Assembly (NCBI GenBank): GCA_934434925.1
Contig: CAKSAC010000002.1
Coordinates: 124,001-188,000, forward strand
Direction of reading: 5' to 3'
DNA: 64,000 nucleotides
Origin: an uncultured Eubacteriales bacterium
GTDB lineage: Bacteria; Bacillota; Clostridia; Oscillospirales; CAG-272
Shown here: piece after piece, positions 7,994-16,515 of the stretch
Layout of the letters: every line of letters starts with the position of its first letter
Position numbering within the stretch: the first letter of the stretch is position 1
Program-made: the position numbers and the translations under genes
Notes under the pieces: model-generated
Seen by the model: only the letters and a program-made list of their open reading frames with translations
What the model was told of the DNA's origin: nothing
The model's database searches: none

Positions 7994-9124
7994 ATGAAAA
8001 AAAGAGTACTTTTTCTTCAAATATGTCTGCTGTTCGGCCTTTTGCTGGTCCTTGCCGCTTTGACCGCCTGCCATGACGACCCGGCAAACACAACGACCGC
8101 AACGCCCACCGTCACGACATACGCTCCCGTCACCGTCACCACGACCTCCGTACCGAAGCCCGTTCAGCACCAGCCGAGTTTTTCAGAGCATAAGAACAGC
8201 GAAACGGGGAGAGTGGACTATTATACCGTCAGCGGCTATACCGGCAACAGCGGCCCGCTGGAAATCCCGAAAACTTATAATAAAATCCCCGTTCTGGCGA
8301 TTGCGCCCGGTGCCTTCGCGGGCAGTACCACATTGCAACACGTGGTGTTTGAACCCGATGCCGATATCCGGGCGATCGGATACCGTGCCTTTGCGGAGTG
8401 CCACGCGCTGACCACTGTTACCATGAACGATCATCTGCTGGTCATACAGGAACGTGCTTTTGAAAACTGCTCCGCTTTGCAATCGATCACCGTGCCGGAC
8501 AGTGTGACCGGGATCGGCTTTGCGGCATTTTCCGGTTGCACGGCGCTTGTCAGGTTGCAGATACCGTTTGTCGGTATCTCCCGCATCGACGCCGGAACGA
8601 ACACCGCAGATTCCACGGAAAAAAAGATCGAAGACCCTATTGAAAAGTACGCAAAAACATCGCTCCCGCTTCTTTCGGATTATTCGGGGCCGAACACGTT
8701 GTTCGGTTATATCTTCGGCGGACGGGAGTATAACACCGCCCTGCCTGTCCCGGAGGAAACGACCCACCAGGGGCTTGAACGCACCATAGAGACCGCCGGC
8801 ATCAAAATAACCTATCAGTACCGCTACGATATTCCCCGGTCGCTCCGCCATGTGATTGTGACCGACACCGATACGCTGGTGCGGAACGCCTTTGCCGGAT
8901 GTTCGCAGCTGGAAACGCTGGTCCTGCCGGCAGGGCTTAAAAATGTCGCCTCCGATGTATTTCTCGGTTGCCGTTCGCTTTCTGTTTTTTCCGAAAATAC
9001 CGAAGCGGCCGTAGCCGCCTTCCGATGGGATCCCGACTACAATCGGGAAGGAATACCGGTTTATTTCTCCCCTGCGTGGAGCAGGAACGACGAAAATATT
9101 CCGGTTCCGGTCCCCGCCGGCTGA
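7994..9124 (+). CDS. BspA-like leucine-rich-repeat lipoprotein
   Basis: 376-aa exported surface lipoprotein. Signal peptide with lipobox LTAC (Cys26), then a Thr/Pro/Val-rich spacer (about 30-55). Two blocks of LRR_5-type repeats follow, recognisable as IGYRAFAECHALTTVT, IQERAFENCSALQSIT and IGFAAFSGCTALVRLQ (about 120-195), resuming near 290-335 (VRNAFAGCSQLETLVLP). The roughly 90-residue insert between the blocks is not recognised. BspA repeats usually mediate adhesion or glycan contact; the ligand is unknown. Own promoter and terminator, so a single-gene unit. Confidence 0.85.
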   Translation: MKKRVLFLQICLLFGLLLVLAALTACHDDPANTTTATPTVTTYAPVTVTTTSVPKPVQHQPSFSEHKNSETGRVDYYTVSGYTGNSGPLEIPKTYNKIPVLAIAPGAFAGSTTLQHVVFEPDADIRAIGYRAFAECHALTTVTMNDHLLVIQERAFENCSALQSITVPDSVTGIGFAAFSGCTALVRLQIPFVGISRIDAGTNTADSTEKKIEDPIEKYAKTSLPLLSDYSGPNTLFGYIFGGREYNTALPVPEETTHQGLERTIETAGIKITYQYRYDIPRSLRHVIVTDTDTLVRNAFAGCSQLETLVLPAGLKNVASDVFLGCRSLSVFSENTEAAVAAFRWDPDYNREGIPVYFSPAWSRNDENIPVPVPAG

Positions 9125-9187
9125 CGGCGCGAAGGAGAAATCTGGCCGACCGGCCGAGCGGTCTTCTGCCCCGCCGGCTGACGGCGC
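9112..9187. repeat. 19-bp direct repeat spanning the lipoprotein stop codon
   Basis: CCCCGCCGGCTGACGGCGC at 9112-9130 and again at 9169-9187, 57 bp apart. The first copy contains the TGA stop of the LRR lipoprotein gene (9122-9124). Confidence 0.85.
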
Positions 9188-9216
9188 AAAACAAAAACCG
9201 CAAAATAAATAAGAAA

Positions 9217-9243
9217 AAAGATGGGTGGCTGCCCATCTTTTTC
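9217..9243. terminator. Bidirectional terminator between LRR gene and mecA
   Basis: Stem GATGGG / CCCATC flanked by A-run and T-run on both strands; serves two convergent genes. Confidence 0.85.
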
Positions 9244-9258
9244 TCTGCCGGCAATATT

Positions 9259-9957
9259 TCAGTCCGGATCGGCTCCCGCTTTTCCGCTCTTGCGCGGGGT
9301 CGCCCCGGCGGAGATTGTACTTTCCCCTTTTCTCTCCGCGCCCCTTCTTTTTCTCCCTGTGCTTCCGGCTTCCTCGGGGGCGAGAGCCGCCAGCCGTTCC
9401 ACCGCCCGGAATTCCTCCAGGCAAACGCCGTGTTCCCGCAAAAAAGCCAGCCGCACACTGCCGTTTCGCCGGACTCCGTACTCTTCCGGAAAAGAATATT
9501 CGCTGATTGCGTTGGCGGCCAGAATGCTGTTGTGCAGTTTTTCCCGGATGACAAGATAATAACCGCCCTCTTGCGAGTAGGCGGCGCTCTCGTCGCGATA
9601 GCCGGTGAGCAACAACCGCCTGCACACGTCGATCAGCAGATTCAGCGTGGAAAACCGATATATGCTCATCGCGCCCCGCGTCAAGGTAACCGGCGCGCCT
9701 TCGCTTTGCTCTGCGTCCAGTTTTGTCACATACATCTCGCATCCTCCCCCTCTTGCCGGATATACCTGCACAAATATTTTTTCCCCGCCGGCATCAAACC
9801 CCGTTTTGTGCTTCGCTTCGTCAAGAATCTGCCAGACGGCGCTCCTGGTTTCGGTGTTATCGTAATCCATGTTGTCACTGTCCAGACTGTATCTTTCCAT
9901 GTCTTCCGAAGAGAGCGTGACTTTCAGTTTGCTCTCCCCTATCCGCAACAGTTCCAT
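9259..9957 (-). CDS. mecA: Adaptor protein MecA (ClpC adaptor)
   Basis: 232-aa adaptor that in Bacillus delivers substrates to the ClpCP protease. The N-terminal domain matches MecA in layout (MELLRIGESKLKVTLSSEDM, then WQILDEAKHKTGFD), and a C-terminal domain with a tyrosine- and leucine-rich core follows (FSTLNLLIDVCRRL, YYLVIREKLH). The start ATG 9957 has GGAGG just upstream; the longer frame to 9990 is not needed. TATAAT at 9994-9989 is a possible -10. The last 45 residues are basic, low-complexity and probably disordered, longer than in classical MecA. Family fairly sure, substrates unknown. Confidence 0.78.
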   Translation of the reverse strand: MELLRIGESKLKVTLSSEDMERYSLDSDNMDYDNTETRSAVWQILDEAKHKTGFDAGGEKIFVQVYPARGGGCEMYVTKLDAEQSEGAPVTLTRGAMSIYRFSTLNLLIDVCRRLLLTGYRDESAAYSQEGGYYLVIREKLHNSILAANAISEYSFPEEYGVRRNGSVRLAFLREHGVCLEEFRAVERLAALAPEEAGSTGRKRRGAERKGESTISAGATPRKSGKAGADPD

Positions 9958-10050
9958 ATGTATCTCCTCCGCGGTATCGTTCCTTTCCATTATACGCGCC
10001 GGGAGAAAGAAAAGAAACCGCCAATTCCTGTCCTTTTTTGCAGGAAAAGT

Positions 10051-10086
10051 AAAAAAGGGCCCCGGAACGGCAAGTACTGCCCCGGG
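10051..10086 (-). terminator. Terminator of cysS
   Basis: Minus strand: CCCCGG-GGCA loop TGCC-GTT-CCGGGG followed by CCC and six T. About 100 bp after the cysS stop. Confidence 0.8.
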
Positions 10087-10118
10087 GACTTGAATTTACC
10101 ATGTATTTTTGCGGGTTT

Positions 10119-10160
10119 CCGGTTTTCGGAAAAACGGTTCCGGTTTCCGGAAAAACGGTT
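10119..10160. repeat. 21-bp tandem repeat (2 copies) downstream of cysS
   Basis: Copies at 10119-10139 and 10140-10160 (CCGGTTTTCGGAAAAACGGT and a one-base variant, plus T). Each copy contains short inverted repeats. It lies between the cysS stop and its terminator, so it would be in the 3' untranslated RNA. Confidence 0.85.
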
Positions 10161-10182
10161 TCGTCATTTCCGGAAGAAAAAA

Positions 10183-11595
10183 TCAGGCGTCCTGAATCGT
10201 GTATTTCGTTCCTTGCGGAGTATCCTGTAAAACCACCCCGCGGGAAAGGAGTTCCGCGCGGATCCGGTCGGCCTCCGCATAATCCTTCGCCTTTTTCGCG
10301 GCTGCACGGGCGGCGATCTGCTCCTCGATGTACGCCGTCAACCCGTCGTCCTTGCGTTTCGGCTTGACAAACCCGAAGAGTTCGGTCAGTTCGCAAAGAA
10401 CCGCCCGGCCGGCCAGCGCGGCACCGCGCGAAAGATTGCCCGTTCCGACCGCCTTGTTCAAAAGGCTGACAAGATCGAAGAGCGCGGCCACACCGGCACC
10501 GGTATTGAAATCGTCATCCATGGCTTCGGTCAATGCGTTCCGGCAGGCGTTGAAAGAGGCGACCAGTTCTTCTTCTTCAGGGCGGACGGCTTCATCCGTC
10601 ACATTGCCGATATAGAAGTCAAGCGCGTCCGCACAGTTGAAAATGCGTTCAAGCGCCGCGGCCGCCTGCTCGATCACTTCCCGGGAGAAGTTGATGGGGC
10701 TGCGGTAATGAGAAGAAAGAATGAAATAGCGAATCGGCAGATACCCGTATTGCTCCGCAATTTCCCGCACGGTAAAAAAGTTGCCGAGCGATTTGGACAT
10801 CTTGCGGTTATCCACATTGATATACCCGTTGTGCATCCAGTAATGCGCAAACGGAACCCCGTTGCAGCACTCGGACTGGGCGATCTCGTTTTCATGGTGC
10901 GGGAAGATGAGGTCCTGCCCGCCGCAGTGAATATCGATGGTATCGCCGAGATAGCGTTTGACCATCGCCGAGCACTCGATGTGCCAGCCGGGGCGGCCGT
11001 CTCCCCACGGGGAAGGCCAGGCGGGTTCGCCCGGTTTTGCCGCCTTCCAAAGGGCGAAGTCCAGCGGATCCTCTTTCTGATCGTTCACATCGATCCGCGC
11101 GCCGGATTCCAGGTCTTCAATCGCCTGGCCGGAAAGTTTCCCGTAATCATGAAAACGGCGGGTGCGGAAATATACATCCCCGTTTTTCGGATAGGCGTAT
11201 CCGCGCTCGATCAGGGTAGAGACGATCTGCAGAATCATGTCAATGTTATCCGTGGCCAGCGGGTGAACCGTGGCCGGACGAATGCCCAGCCCTTGCGCGT
11301 CCGTGAAATATTCTTTTATATAGCGGGCGGCAATATCGCCGTATTGAACGCCTTCTTCATTGGCGCGCCGGATCACCTTATCGTCAATATCCGTGAAATT
11401 CTGAACAAACTTCACTTCATATCCGCGGTATTCAAAGTATCGGCGGAGCATATCAAAAAGCACGAAACAGCGCGCGTTCCCGACATGGAAAAAATTGTAG
11501 ACCGTCGGGCCGCAGGCGTACATGCGCACCTTGCCCTCTTCAATCGGTACAAACGGCTCTTTTTTGGCGGTAAGCGTGTTATAAAGCTGTATCAT
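10183..11595 (-). CDS. cysS: Cysteinyl-tRNA synthetase
   Basis: Class I synthetase charging tRNA-Cys; 470 aa, standard length. Zinc/cysteine pocket YACGPTVYN near residue 30, HIGH-type motif FFHVGNAR, TDIDDK, second zinc cluster region HHENEIAQSE, KMSKS motif KMSKSLGN, and a C-terminal DALR-like helical domain. I start at ATG 11595 (MIQLYNTLT), with GAGGTG 9 nt upstream; a GTG at 11607 would add four residues. A consensus promoter lies only about 40 nt upstream, so there is no room for a T-box leader. Confidence 0.97.
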   Translation of the reverse strand: MIQLYNTLTAKKEPFVPIEEGKVRMYACGPTVYNFFHVGNARCFVLFDMLRRYFEYRGYEVKFVQNFTDIDDKVIRRANEEGVQYGDIAARYIKEYFTDAQGLGIRPATVHPLATDNIDMILQIVSTLIERGYAYPKNGDVYFRTRRFHDYGKLSGQAIEDLESGARIDVNDQKEDPLDFALWKAAKPGEPAWPSPWGDGRPGWHIECSAMVKRYLGDTIDIHCGGQDLIFPHHENEIAQSECCNGVPFAHYWMHNGYINVDNRKMSKSLGNFFTVREIAEQYGYLPIRYFILSSHYRSPINFSREVIEQAAAALERIFNCADALDFYIGNVTDEAVRPEEEELVASFNACRNALTEAMDDDFNTGAGVAALFDLVSLLNKAVGTGNLSRGAALAGRAVLCELTELFGFVKPKRKDDGLTAYIEEQIAARAAAKKAKDYAEADRIRAELLSRGVVLQDTPQGTKYTIQDA

Positions 11596-11631
11596 GAAAG
11601 ACTGCACCTCGCAAAAATTAATTACGAAATG

Positions 11632-11660
11632 ATTATATATGATTCAGTGCATTTTGTCAA
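11632..11660 (-). promoter_or_regulatory. Promoter of cysS
   Basis: Minus strand TTGACA (11660-11655), 17 bp, TATAAT (11637-11632): a full consensus match. It overlaps the last codons of the upstream TSUP gene. Confidence 0.9.
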
Positions 11661-12030
11661 GCGGATTCGCCCTTTTTCCGTGAACTTTGCGCGTCAGCAG
11701 CGCGTAAACCCCGCCGGCAATCAGGAAGAGGCCGAGCAGGATGCGGGCCGCCTCCGGAGATACCAACAGGGTAAAAAACGCCCCTGCCGCCGTGCCGGCT
11801 GTGCCGGCCGTGAGCAGAACCGGCAAACAGGCCTGCGGCAATCTCCCGCGCCGCAGATTGAGCCAGGAGGAAGAGAGCGTCGCCAAGACGAAAAAAAGAA
11901 GATTGACCCCCTGCGCCTCGTATTGTCCAAGCCCGCCGTCGGTCGTCAGGAAAAGAAGATAGAATCCCCCGCTGCCGACCCCCAGCCCGGCCAGCACCGC
12001 CGAACCGAAAACAATCAGAATTTCTTTCAT
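11644..12030 (-). CDS. TSUP (TauE/SafE) permease, second half-protein
   Basis: 128-aa membrane protein with about four hydrophobic helices, beginning MKEILIVFGSAVLAGLGVGSGG, which resembles one half of the TauE/SafE sulfite/sulfonate exporter fold. Its ATG overlaps the stop of the gene before it (ATGA, 12027-12030) and no SD is visible, so translation should be coupled. Together the two proteins make up about one full TSUP permease (usually about 250 aa in one chain). The substrate, possibly a sulfur oxyanion or organic acid, cannot be told. Confidence 0.85.
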   Translation of the reverse strand: MKEILIVFGSAVLAGLGVGSGGFYLLFLTTDGGLGQYEAQGVNLLFFVLATLSSSWLNLRRGRLPQACLPVLLTAGTAGTAAGAFFTLLVSPEAARILLGLFLIAGGVYALLTRKVHGKRANPLDKMH

Positions 12031-12404
12031 AAGAGTAACCGTATGCCCGAATAGATGACCAGCGCGGAAAAAAGAAAACGCAAAAAGTCCGTTCCGATAC
12101 GGCCGAGCAGGAGCGCGCCGGCCGCCCCGCCGACAATCGCCGGCATAAAAACCGTTTTTGTCGCAGAAAGCGATATCTTTCCCATAAAAATGTAAAGTAT
12201 CATTGACAAAATTGAAAAAACAAGTACACATGCGGTCGAAAGAGAAAAAACTTCCTTGTCACGCCCCGGCATCAGTTTCCCGAGGGCGAGAATCAGGACC
12301 GTCCCGCCACCGGTTCCCAAAAAACCGTTGAGCAATCCCGAAAGAAGGCCGACGGACGCCAGCGCCCATCGTGAAGGATTTCCCACTTTTTCCTGTATTT
12401 CCAT
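12027..12404 (-). CDS. TSUP (TauE/SafE) permease, first half-protein
   Basis: 125-aa membrane protein starting at ATG 12404 (MEIQEKVGNPSRW). It has the TSUP glycine motif GLLNGFLGTGGG at the first helix and about four hydrophobic segments. AAGGG lies about 8 nt before the ATG. It overlaps the second half-protein by four bases. The longer open frame upstream to 12737 covers the divergent ftsK promoter and is not used. Confidence 0.85.
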   Translation of the reverse strand: MEIQEKVGNPSRWALASVGLLSGLLNGFLGTGGGTVLILALGKLMPGRDKEVFSLSTACVLVFSILSMILYIFMGKISLSATKTVFMPAIVGGAAGALLLGRIGTDFLRFLFSALVIYSGIRLLL

Positions 12405-12464
12405 AATATTAACCCTTATTTTTTTACTATATTGAAATTTTCCGGTAAAAATAGACGTGCGGGC

Positions 12465-12493
12465 TTGTAATCGCACTGAAAATTTGCTATTAT
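12465..12493 (+). promoter_or_regulatory. Promoter of the ftsK operon
   Basis: TTGTAA, 17-bp spacer, TATTAT; about 100 nt before the ftsK start, in the AT-rich divergent region. Confidence 0.6.
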
Positions 12494-12594
12494 TAGATTG
12501 AGATATTATCATGTGTTTATCCGTTTTTTTTATTTCCGCGGGAAAACACATGCGATGGATTCCGCAGGAACGGAAGAAGGACGGAAGGAGAGTT

Positions 12595-15500
12595 ATGCAA
12601 TCGTTTTTCACAAGACTGATCAAAAACCCGAACCGAAAAAAAGGGTCTGCCCCGCGCACACACAAAGAGCGGGAAGAATTGGCCGCACGCCGGCGTGCGG
12701 CGCGGCGTGACCCGGACAGCCGCCTCAATATCGCCATGCCCTACATATGGATATGTCTGTCCATTTTTGTCGGATTTTGTCTTTATACCGGCCAGGGCGG
12801 GATGCTGGGAGACGGTTTCCGCTGGCTTTTTCTCGGCCTTTTTTCCTACATCGCTTATGCATTGCCCTTTTTCATGATTCTTCTCGGAATCTTCTGGCGG
12901 CGCGGGATTGCGAACGGAACCGTTTACCGGCATATGGCGCTCTTTTTTGTCGCGACCCTTATGCTCCTTTCCCTGCTCTACACGCTCTCTCTCCCCGCCG
13001 ATGTCCTGCACGGGATCACCCCGAAAGAAGAAGTTCTGCTCGATCTCGGCTCCTATTTCGATTTTTCCGCTCCGCGCGCTGCAGGCGGCGGGGCATTCGG
13101 CGCGCTGATCGGCTGGATTCTTTATCGTCTGATCGGCCCCGTCGGCTCGATTCTCCTGGCTTCTCTGGCGGTACTGCTCTACGGAATCTTCGCATTCGGT
13201 TTCAGCCCGGATGCCATCTTCCGGTCTTTCTTTGCGTCTTTGCGTGAAAAACGGCAGAAAAAACAAGAGGCGGAAGAGCCGCTCCCCGTTATGGAAAGCG
13301 AGGCGTTTCCGGAACGTGATAGCCGACCGCAATCGTCCGGCAACGCGTCCGGCGGATCGCGGCTGACCCTTTTCGGCCGGAAGAAGAAACCGGATATACC
13401 CGCTTTCCCCGAGACCGGAACCGCCCCCGCCCGTGAACCGGAGCCGTCCGACCGCTCCGCCCAGGCGTACCGCGACGAACCGAAACGCGCCCTCAAAAAC
13501 GAAGAACCCCTTCCGGCAAACGACCGGCAATCCCGGGGGGAATCACCCCTGTTGGACTTTTCCTCTCCCTTGCAACAGAACCGACCGGAAAGCAACCGCA
13601 AACACCGCCGCTTTGCCGAACTCTTTGATGAAACTGCGCAAAGCCCTGCCAAATCCGGCCGGACGCGCAAAGACGATCCCTCTCTGTTTTCCTCCACGCC
13701 GCTGGACTATACCAGCCCAGAAGATGCCCGCGCATATAAAGTGAAAAGAGTGCGTGAAAAACTGCGCAACCGCGAAGGCGTGCTTTCCTATTCCGCGTCC
13801 GATCTGATGGCGCGGCAGCACATCGCCCCGATCCTTGGCGAGAAAGCCGCGGCGGAACCTGACCGGAACGGGAACGGCGCATCGGTTGACGCGGGGCATG
13901 CAGCGCCATCCCCTTCCCCCGCCGAAATTCCGGTCGCCGATCGGGAAGAAGCCTCCGCCCCCTTCCGGAATGTGGAAGACTTCCGCCGGGTCACGGTCAG
14001 CGAACCCGTTTGTGTGCGCCGTGCGCCGCAAAAACCCTTCGCCGCCGATACCCGGATTTCTCCGCCCTCCTCTGCCTCCGGGCAGGAAACGTCTCCGGCC
14101 TCGCCGGCCGATACGCAAACCGAAACGCCGGTCCGCATGACCGAAAGCGTTATGGAACGCGCGTCCTCGGCCTTCGCCGCGCCTGGTGGTCATACGATGG
14201 CCGCCTCCGTTCCCGAAAAACCGAAAAAGCCGGCCATTCGATATGAATATCCGCCCGTCAGCCTGCTCCACGTACCGAATCTGGAAGCCGAAGGGGATGT
14301 GCAGGAAGAGATCCGGAAAAATTCCGAAACGCTTGTGCAGGTCATGGAAAGTTTCGGAATTCCCATCCGTATCACCGGATATTCGCGCGGACCGCGTATC
14401 ACCCGGTACGAATTCATTCAGAAAGAGGGTATCCGCGTCGGACGTATCGCCTCTTTTGAAGACGATATTACGCAAAAACTGAGCACACAGGGCGTTCGTA
14501 TAGAAGCCCCGATTCCCAACAAATCCTCCATCGGTGTGGAAGTACCGAACCGCCAGTCAAGCCTTGTGCGGATCCGCTCTTTGCTGGATACCGATGCTTT
14601 CCGGAATGCGTCCTCCAAAACGACGGTAGCCATCGGCTGTGATATTGCGGGAACGCCGGTCTTCTTCGATATTGCCAAAGCGCCACACATGTTGATCGCG
14701 GGGGCTACCGGCATGGGGAAATCCGTCTGTATCAATTCCCTGCTGATCAGTTTGCTGTACAAGGCTACGCCCGATGAAGTAAAACTGATTCTGGTTGACC
14801 CGAAAAAGGTCGAATTCAATATCTATGCCAAAATTCCTCATCTGCTTGTTCCGGTCGTGACAGACCCGACAAAAGCCGCCGGCGCACTGAACTGGGCCGT
14901 GGCCGAAATGGACCGCCGCTATGATCTGATTGAGGCGGCCGGGGTGCGTGACATCAACAGTTACAACAAGTCCTGCGATACGGAAGGGCAGGAAAAGCTC
15001 TCCAAAATCGTCATTGTCATTGACGAGCTGAACGAGCTGCTGATGATGTCTTCCCGCAAGACCGTGGAAGCCGCGATCTGCCGTATCGCCCAAAAGGCGC
15101 GTGCCGCCGGGATTCACCTGATTATCGGTACGCAACGCCCGTCCGTCAAGGTCATCACCGGCGATATCAAAGCCAATATCCCCGCCCGGATTGCCTTCCG
15201 CGTCAACCAGCAGGTGGACTCGCGCACCATCCTCGATATGGCGGGGGCGGAACGCCTCCTGCCCCACGGCGATATGCTCTTTTCTCCCGCCGGAATTCCC
15301 ATCCGTGTGCAAGGGGCTTTTGTGGAGGACGACGAGGTCAAGCAAGTCACCTCTTTTCTGCGTGACCGGTTCGGTGAAGCGGTCTTTGACGACAACATCC
15401 TGGCCGGGATTGAAAAGGAAGCCGCAAAATGCGCCCAGCATAACGGCGATGATGAAGACGAGGATGATGAAGACATCAATTTTGAGGGAATCATGAGCGA

Positions 15501-15726
15501 TCCCAAATTCAAAAAGGCGCTCTCGGTCGCGTTTGCAAGCGGCTCGATTTCCACTTCGATGCTCCAGCGCCGGATCGGTGTCGGATTCGGCCGCGGTTCC
15601 CGTATCATTGACGCGATGTGCGACATGGGGATCGTCGGAGAATCGCTCGGCGGCGCGCGCGGGCGCGAAGTCATCATGACCCGTGCCGAATATGAAGAAA
15701 AGTTCGGCGATTTTGTAGACGATTGA
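12595..15726 (+). CDS. ftsK: DNA translocase FtsK/SpoIIIE
   Basis: 1043-aa ATP-driven DNA pump that clears chromosomes through the division or sporulation septum. I start at ATG 12595 after GGAAGGAG. Layout: basic N-terminus, about four membrane helices (about 45-215), a long Pro/Ser/Arg-rich linker (about 220-560), and the motor with Walker A GATGMGKS near 703 followed by VDPKKVEFN. The C-terminal gamma winged-helix domain (SGSISTSMLQRRIGVGFGR, from about 975) reads polarity sequences. An acidic loop (DDEDEDDED) precedes gamma. FtsK and SpoIIIE cannot be told apart here; a single copy in a spore former often does both jobs. First gene of a probable five-gene unit ending at 18722. Confidence 0.96.
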   Translation: MQSFFTRLIKNPNRKKGSAPRTHKEREELAARRRAARRDPDSRLNIAMPYIWICLSIFVGFCLYTGQGGMLGDGFRWLFLGLFSYIAYALPFFMILLGIFWRRGIANGTVYRHMALFFVATLMLLSLLYTLSLPADVLHGITPKEEVLLDLGSYFDFSAPRAAGGGAFGALIGWILYRLIGPVGSILLASLAVLLYGIFAFGFSPDAIFRSFFASLREKRQKKQEAEEPLPVMESEAFPERDSRPQSSGNASGGSRLTLFGRKKKPDIPAFPETGTAPAREPEPSDRSAQAYRDEPKRALKNEEPLPANDRQSRGESPLLDFSSPLQQNRPESNRKHRRFAELFDETAQSPAKSGRTRKDDPSLFSSTPLDYTSPEDARAYKVKRVREKLRNREGVLSYSASDLMARQHIAPILGEKAAAEPDRNGNGASVDAGHAAPSPSPAEIPVADREEASAPFRNVEDFRRVTVSEPVCVRRAPQKPFAADTRISPPSSASGQETSPASPADTQTETPVRMTESVMERASSAFAAPGGHTMAASVPEKPKKPAIRYEYPPVSLLHVPNLEAEGDVQEEIRKNSETLVQVMESFGIPIRITGYSRGPRITRYEFIQKEGIRVGRIASFEDDITQKLSTQGVRIEAPIPNKSSIGVEVPNRQSSLVRIRSLLDTDAFRNASSKTTVAIGCDIAGTPVFFDIAKAPHMLIAGATGMGKSVCINSLLISLLYKATPDEVKLILVDPKKVEFNIYAKIPHLLVPVVTDPTKAAGALNWAVAEMDRRYDLIEAAGVRDINSYNKSCDTEGQEKLSKIVIVIDELNELLMMSSRKTVEAAICRIAQKARAAGIHLIIGTQRPSVKVITGDIKANIPARIAFRVNQQVDSRTILDMAGAERLLPHGDMLFSPAGIPIRVQGAFVEDDEVKQVTSFLRDRFGEAVFDDNILAGIEKEAAKCAQHNGDDEDEDDEDINFEGIMSDPKFKKALSVAFASGSISTSMLQRRIGVGFGRGSRIIDAMCDMGIVGESLGGARGREVIMTRAEYEEKFGDFVDD

Positions 15727-15750
15727 CGAAAAAACGCCCGGAAAATGCCC

Positions 15751-15890
15751 CGGCAAAACTATGCCCCGAAAGCCGGGCGGCCGGGCAAAAAGCAAAACAC
15801 GCGGCACCACCATGCCCTGAAAACCGGCGGCCGGGCAAAAAGTAACCCCCGGCAAAACTATGCCCTGAAAACCGGCGGCCGGCAAAGTGC
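15751..15890. repeat. Three-copy repeat of about 48 bp after ftsK
   Basis: Units start near 15751, 15802 and 15850, each built on CGGCAAAACTATGCCCTGAA then AACCGGCGGCCGGGCAAA with small changes. Lies 25 bp after the ftsK stop and fills most of the gap before the DJ-1 gene. Confidence 0.85.
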
Positions 15891-15954
15891 GGGCGGCGAA
15901 CCGTTCCGCCGCGGGGCCGACCCGCGGATTTATGAATAAAGAGAGGTAAAAACT

Positions 15955-16515
15955 ATGATCTATGTTTTGTTGGCAGACGGCTGTGAAGAGATTGAGGCGC
16001 TGACCCCGGTCGATATTCTCCGCAGAGGCGGGTGCGAAGTGCGCACCGTCGGGATCACCGGTTCCCGGGTGACCGGTTCACACGGTATCCGGATCTGCGC
16101 GGATATACTGCCGGACGAAGCGGTTGACCCTATTGATCTTTTGATCCTTCCGGGCGGAATCCCCGGGGCCGACCATCTGGACGCTTCCCCGGATACCGAA
16201 CGGCTGATCCGGAGGACGCTTGACGAAGGCGGGCGGCTGGCCGCCATTTGCGCCGCTCCTTACATTCTCGGCAAGCGCGGGCTGCTGTCCGGCAAAAAGG
16301 CCACTTGCTATCCGAGCGAAAAATTCCGTTCGCAACTGGCCGGGGCCGAAATCTGTGACTGCCCCGTGGTGACAGACGGTCACATAACCACCGGCGCGGG
16401 CATGGGAGCCGCCTTTGCCTTTTCGGTCGAACTGCTTTCCCTGATGGCGGGGAAAGAGATTGCGGACAAGATCGCCACGGGCGCGCTGATCGGACCGGCC
16501 TGTAAAGAACCGTGA
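15955..16515 (+). CDS. DJ-1/PfpI family protein
   Basis: 186 aa, DJ-1/YajL/ThiJ type, cytoplasmic. Flavodoxin-like fold with the acidic partner in ADGCEEIEA (about residues 7-15), LLILPGGIPG in the middle, and the reactive cysteine in the nucleophile elbow AAICAAPYIL (about residue 100). Members act as chaperone- or deglycase-like stress proteins; the exact activity is debated. SD AGAGAGG lies 8 nt before ATG. It overlaps the next gene by four bases. Confidence 0.9.
   Translation: MIYVLLADGCEEIEALTPVDILRRGGCEVRTVGITGSRVTGSHGIRICADILPDEAVDPIDLLILPGGIPGADHLDASPDTERLIRRTLDEGGRLAAICAAPYILGKRGLLSGKKATCYPSEKFRSQLAGAEICDCPVVTDGHITTGAGMGAAFAFSVELLSLMAGKEIADKIATGALIGPACKEP

Noticed and set aside
9112..9187. 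Attachment site of an integrated element
   Set aside because: The 19-bp copies are only 57 bp apart with no integrase or tRNA; it fits the general 3'-end repeat pattern better.
11596..11660. T-box riboswitch before cysS (and likewise before proS)
   Set aside because: Promoters lie within about 40 nt of the start codons in both cases, too close for a T-box leader.
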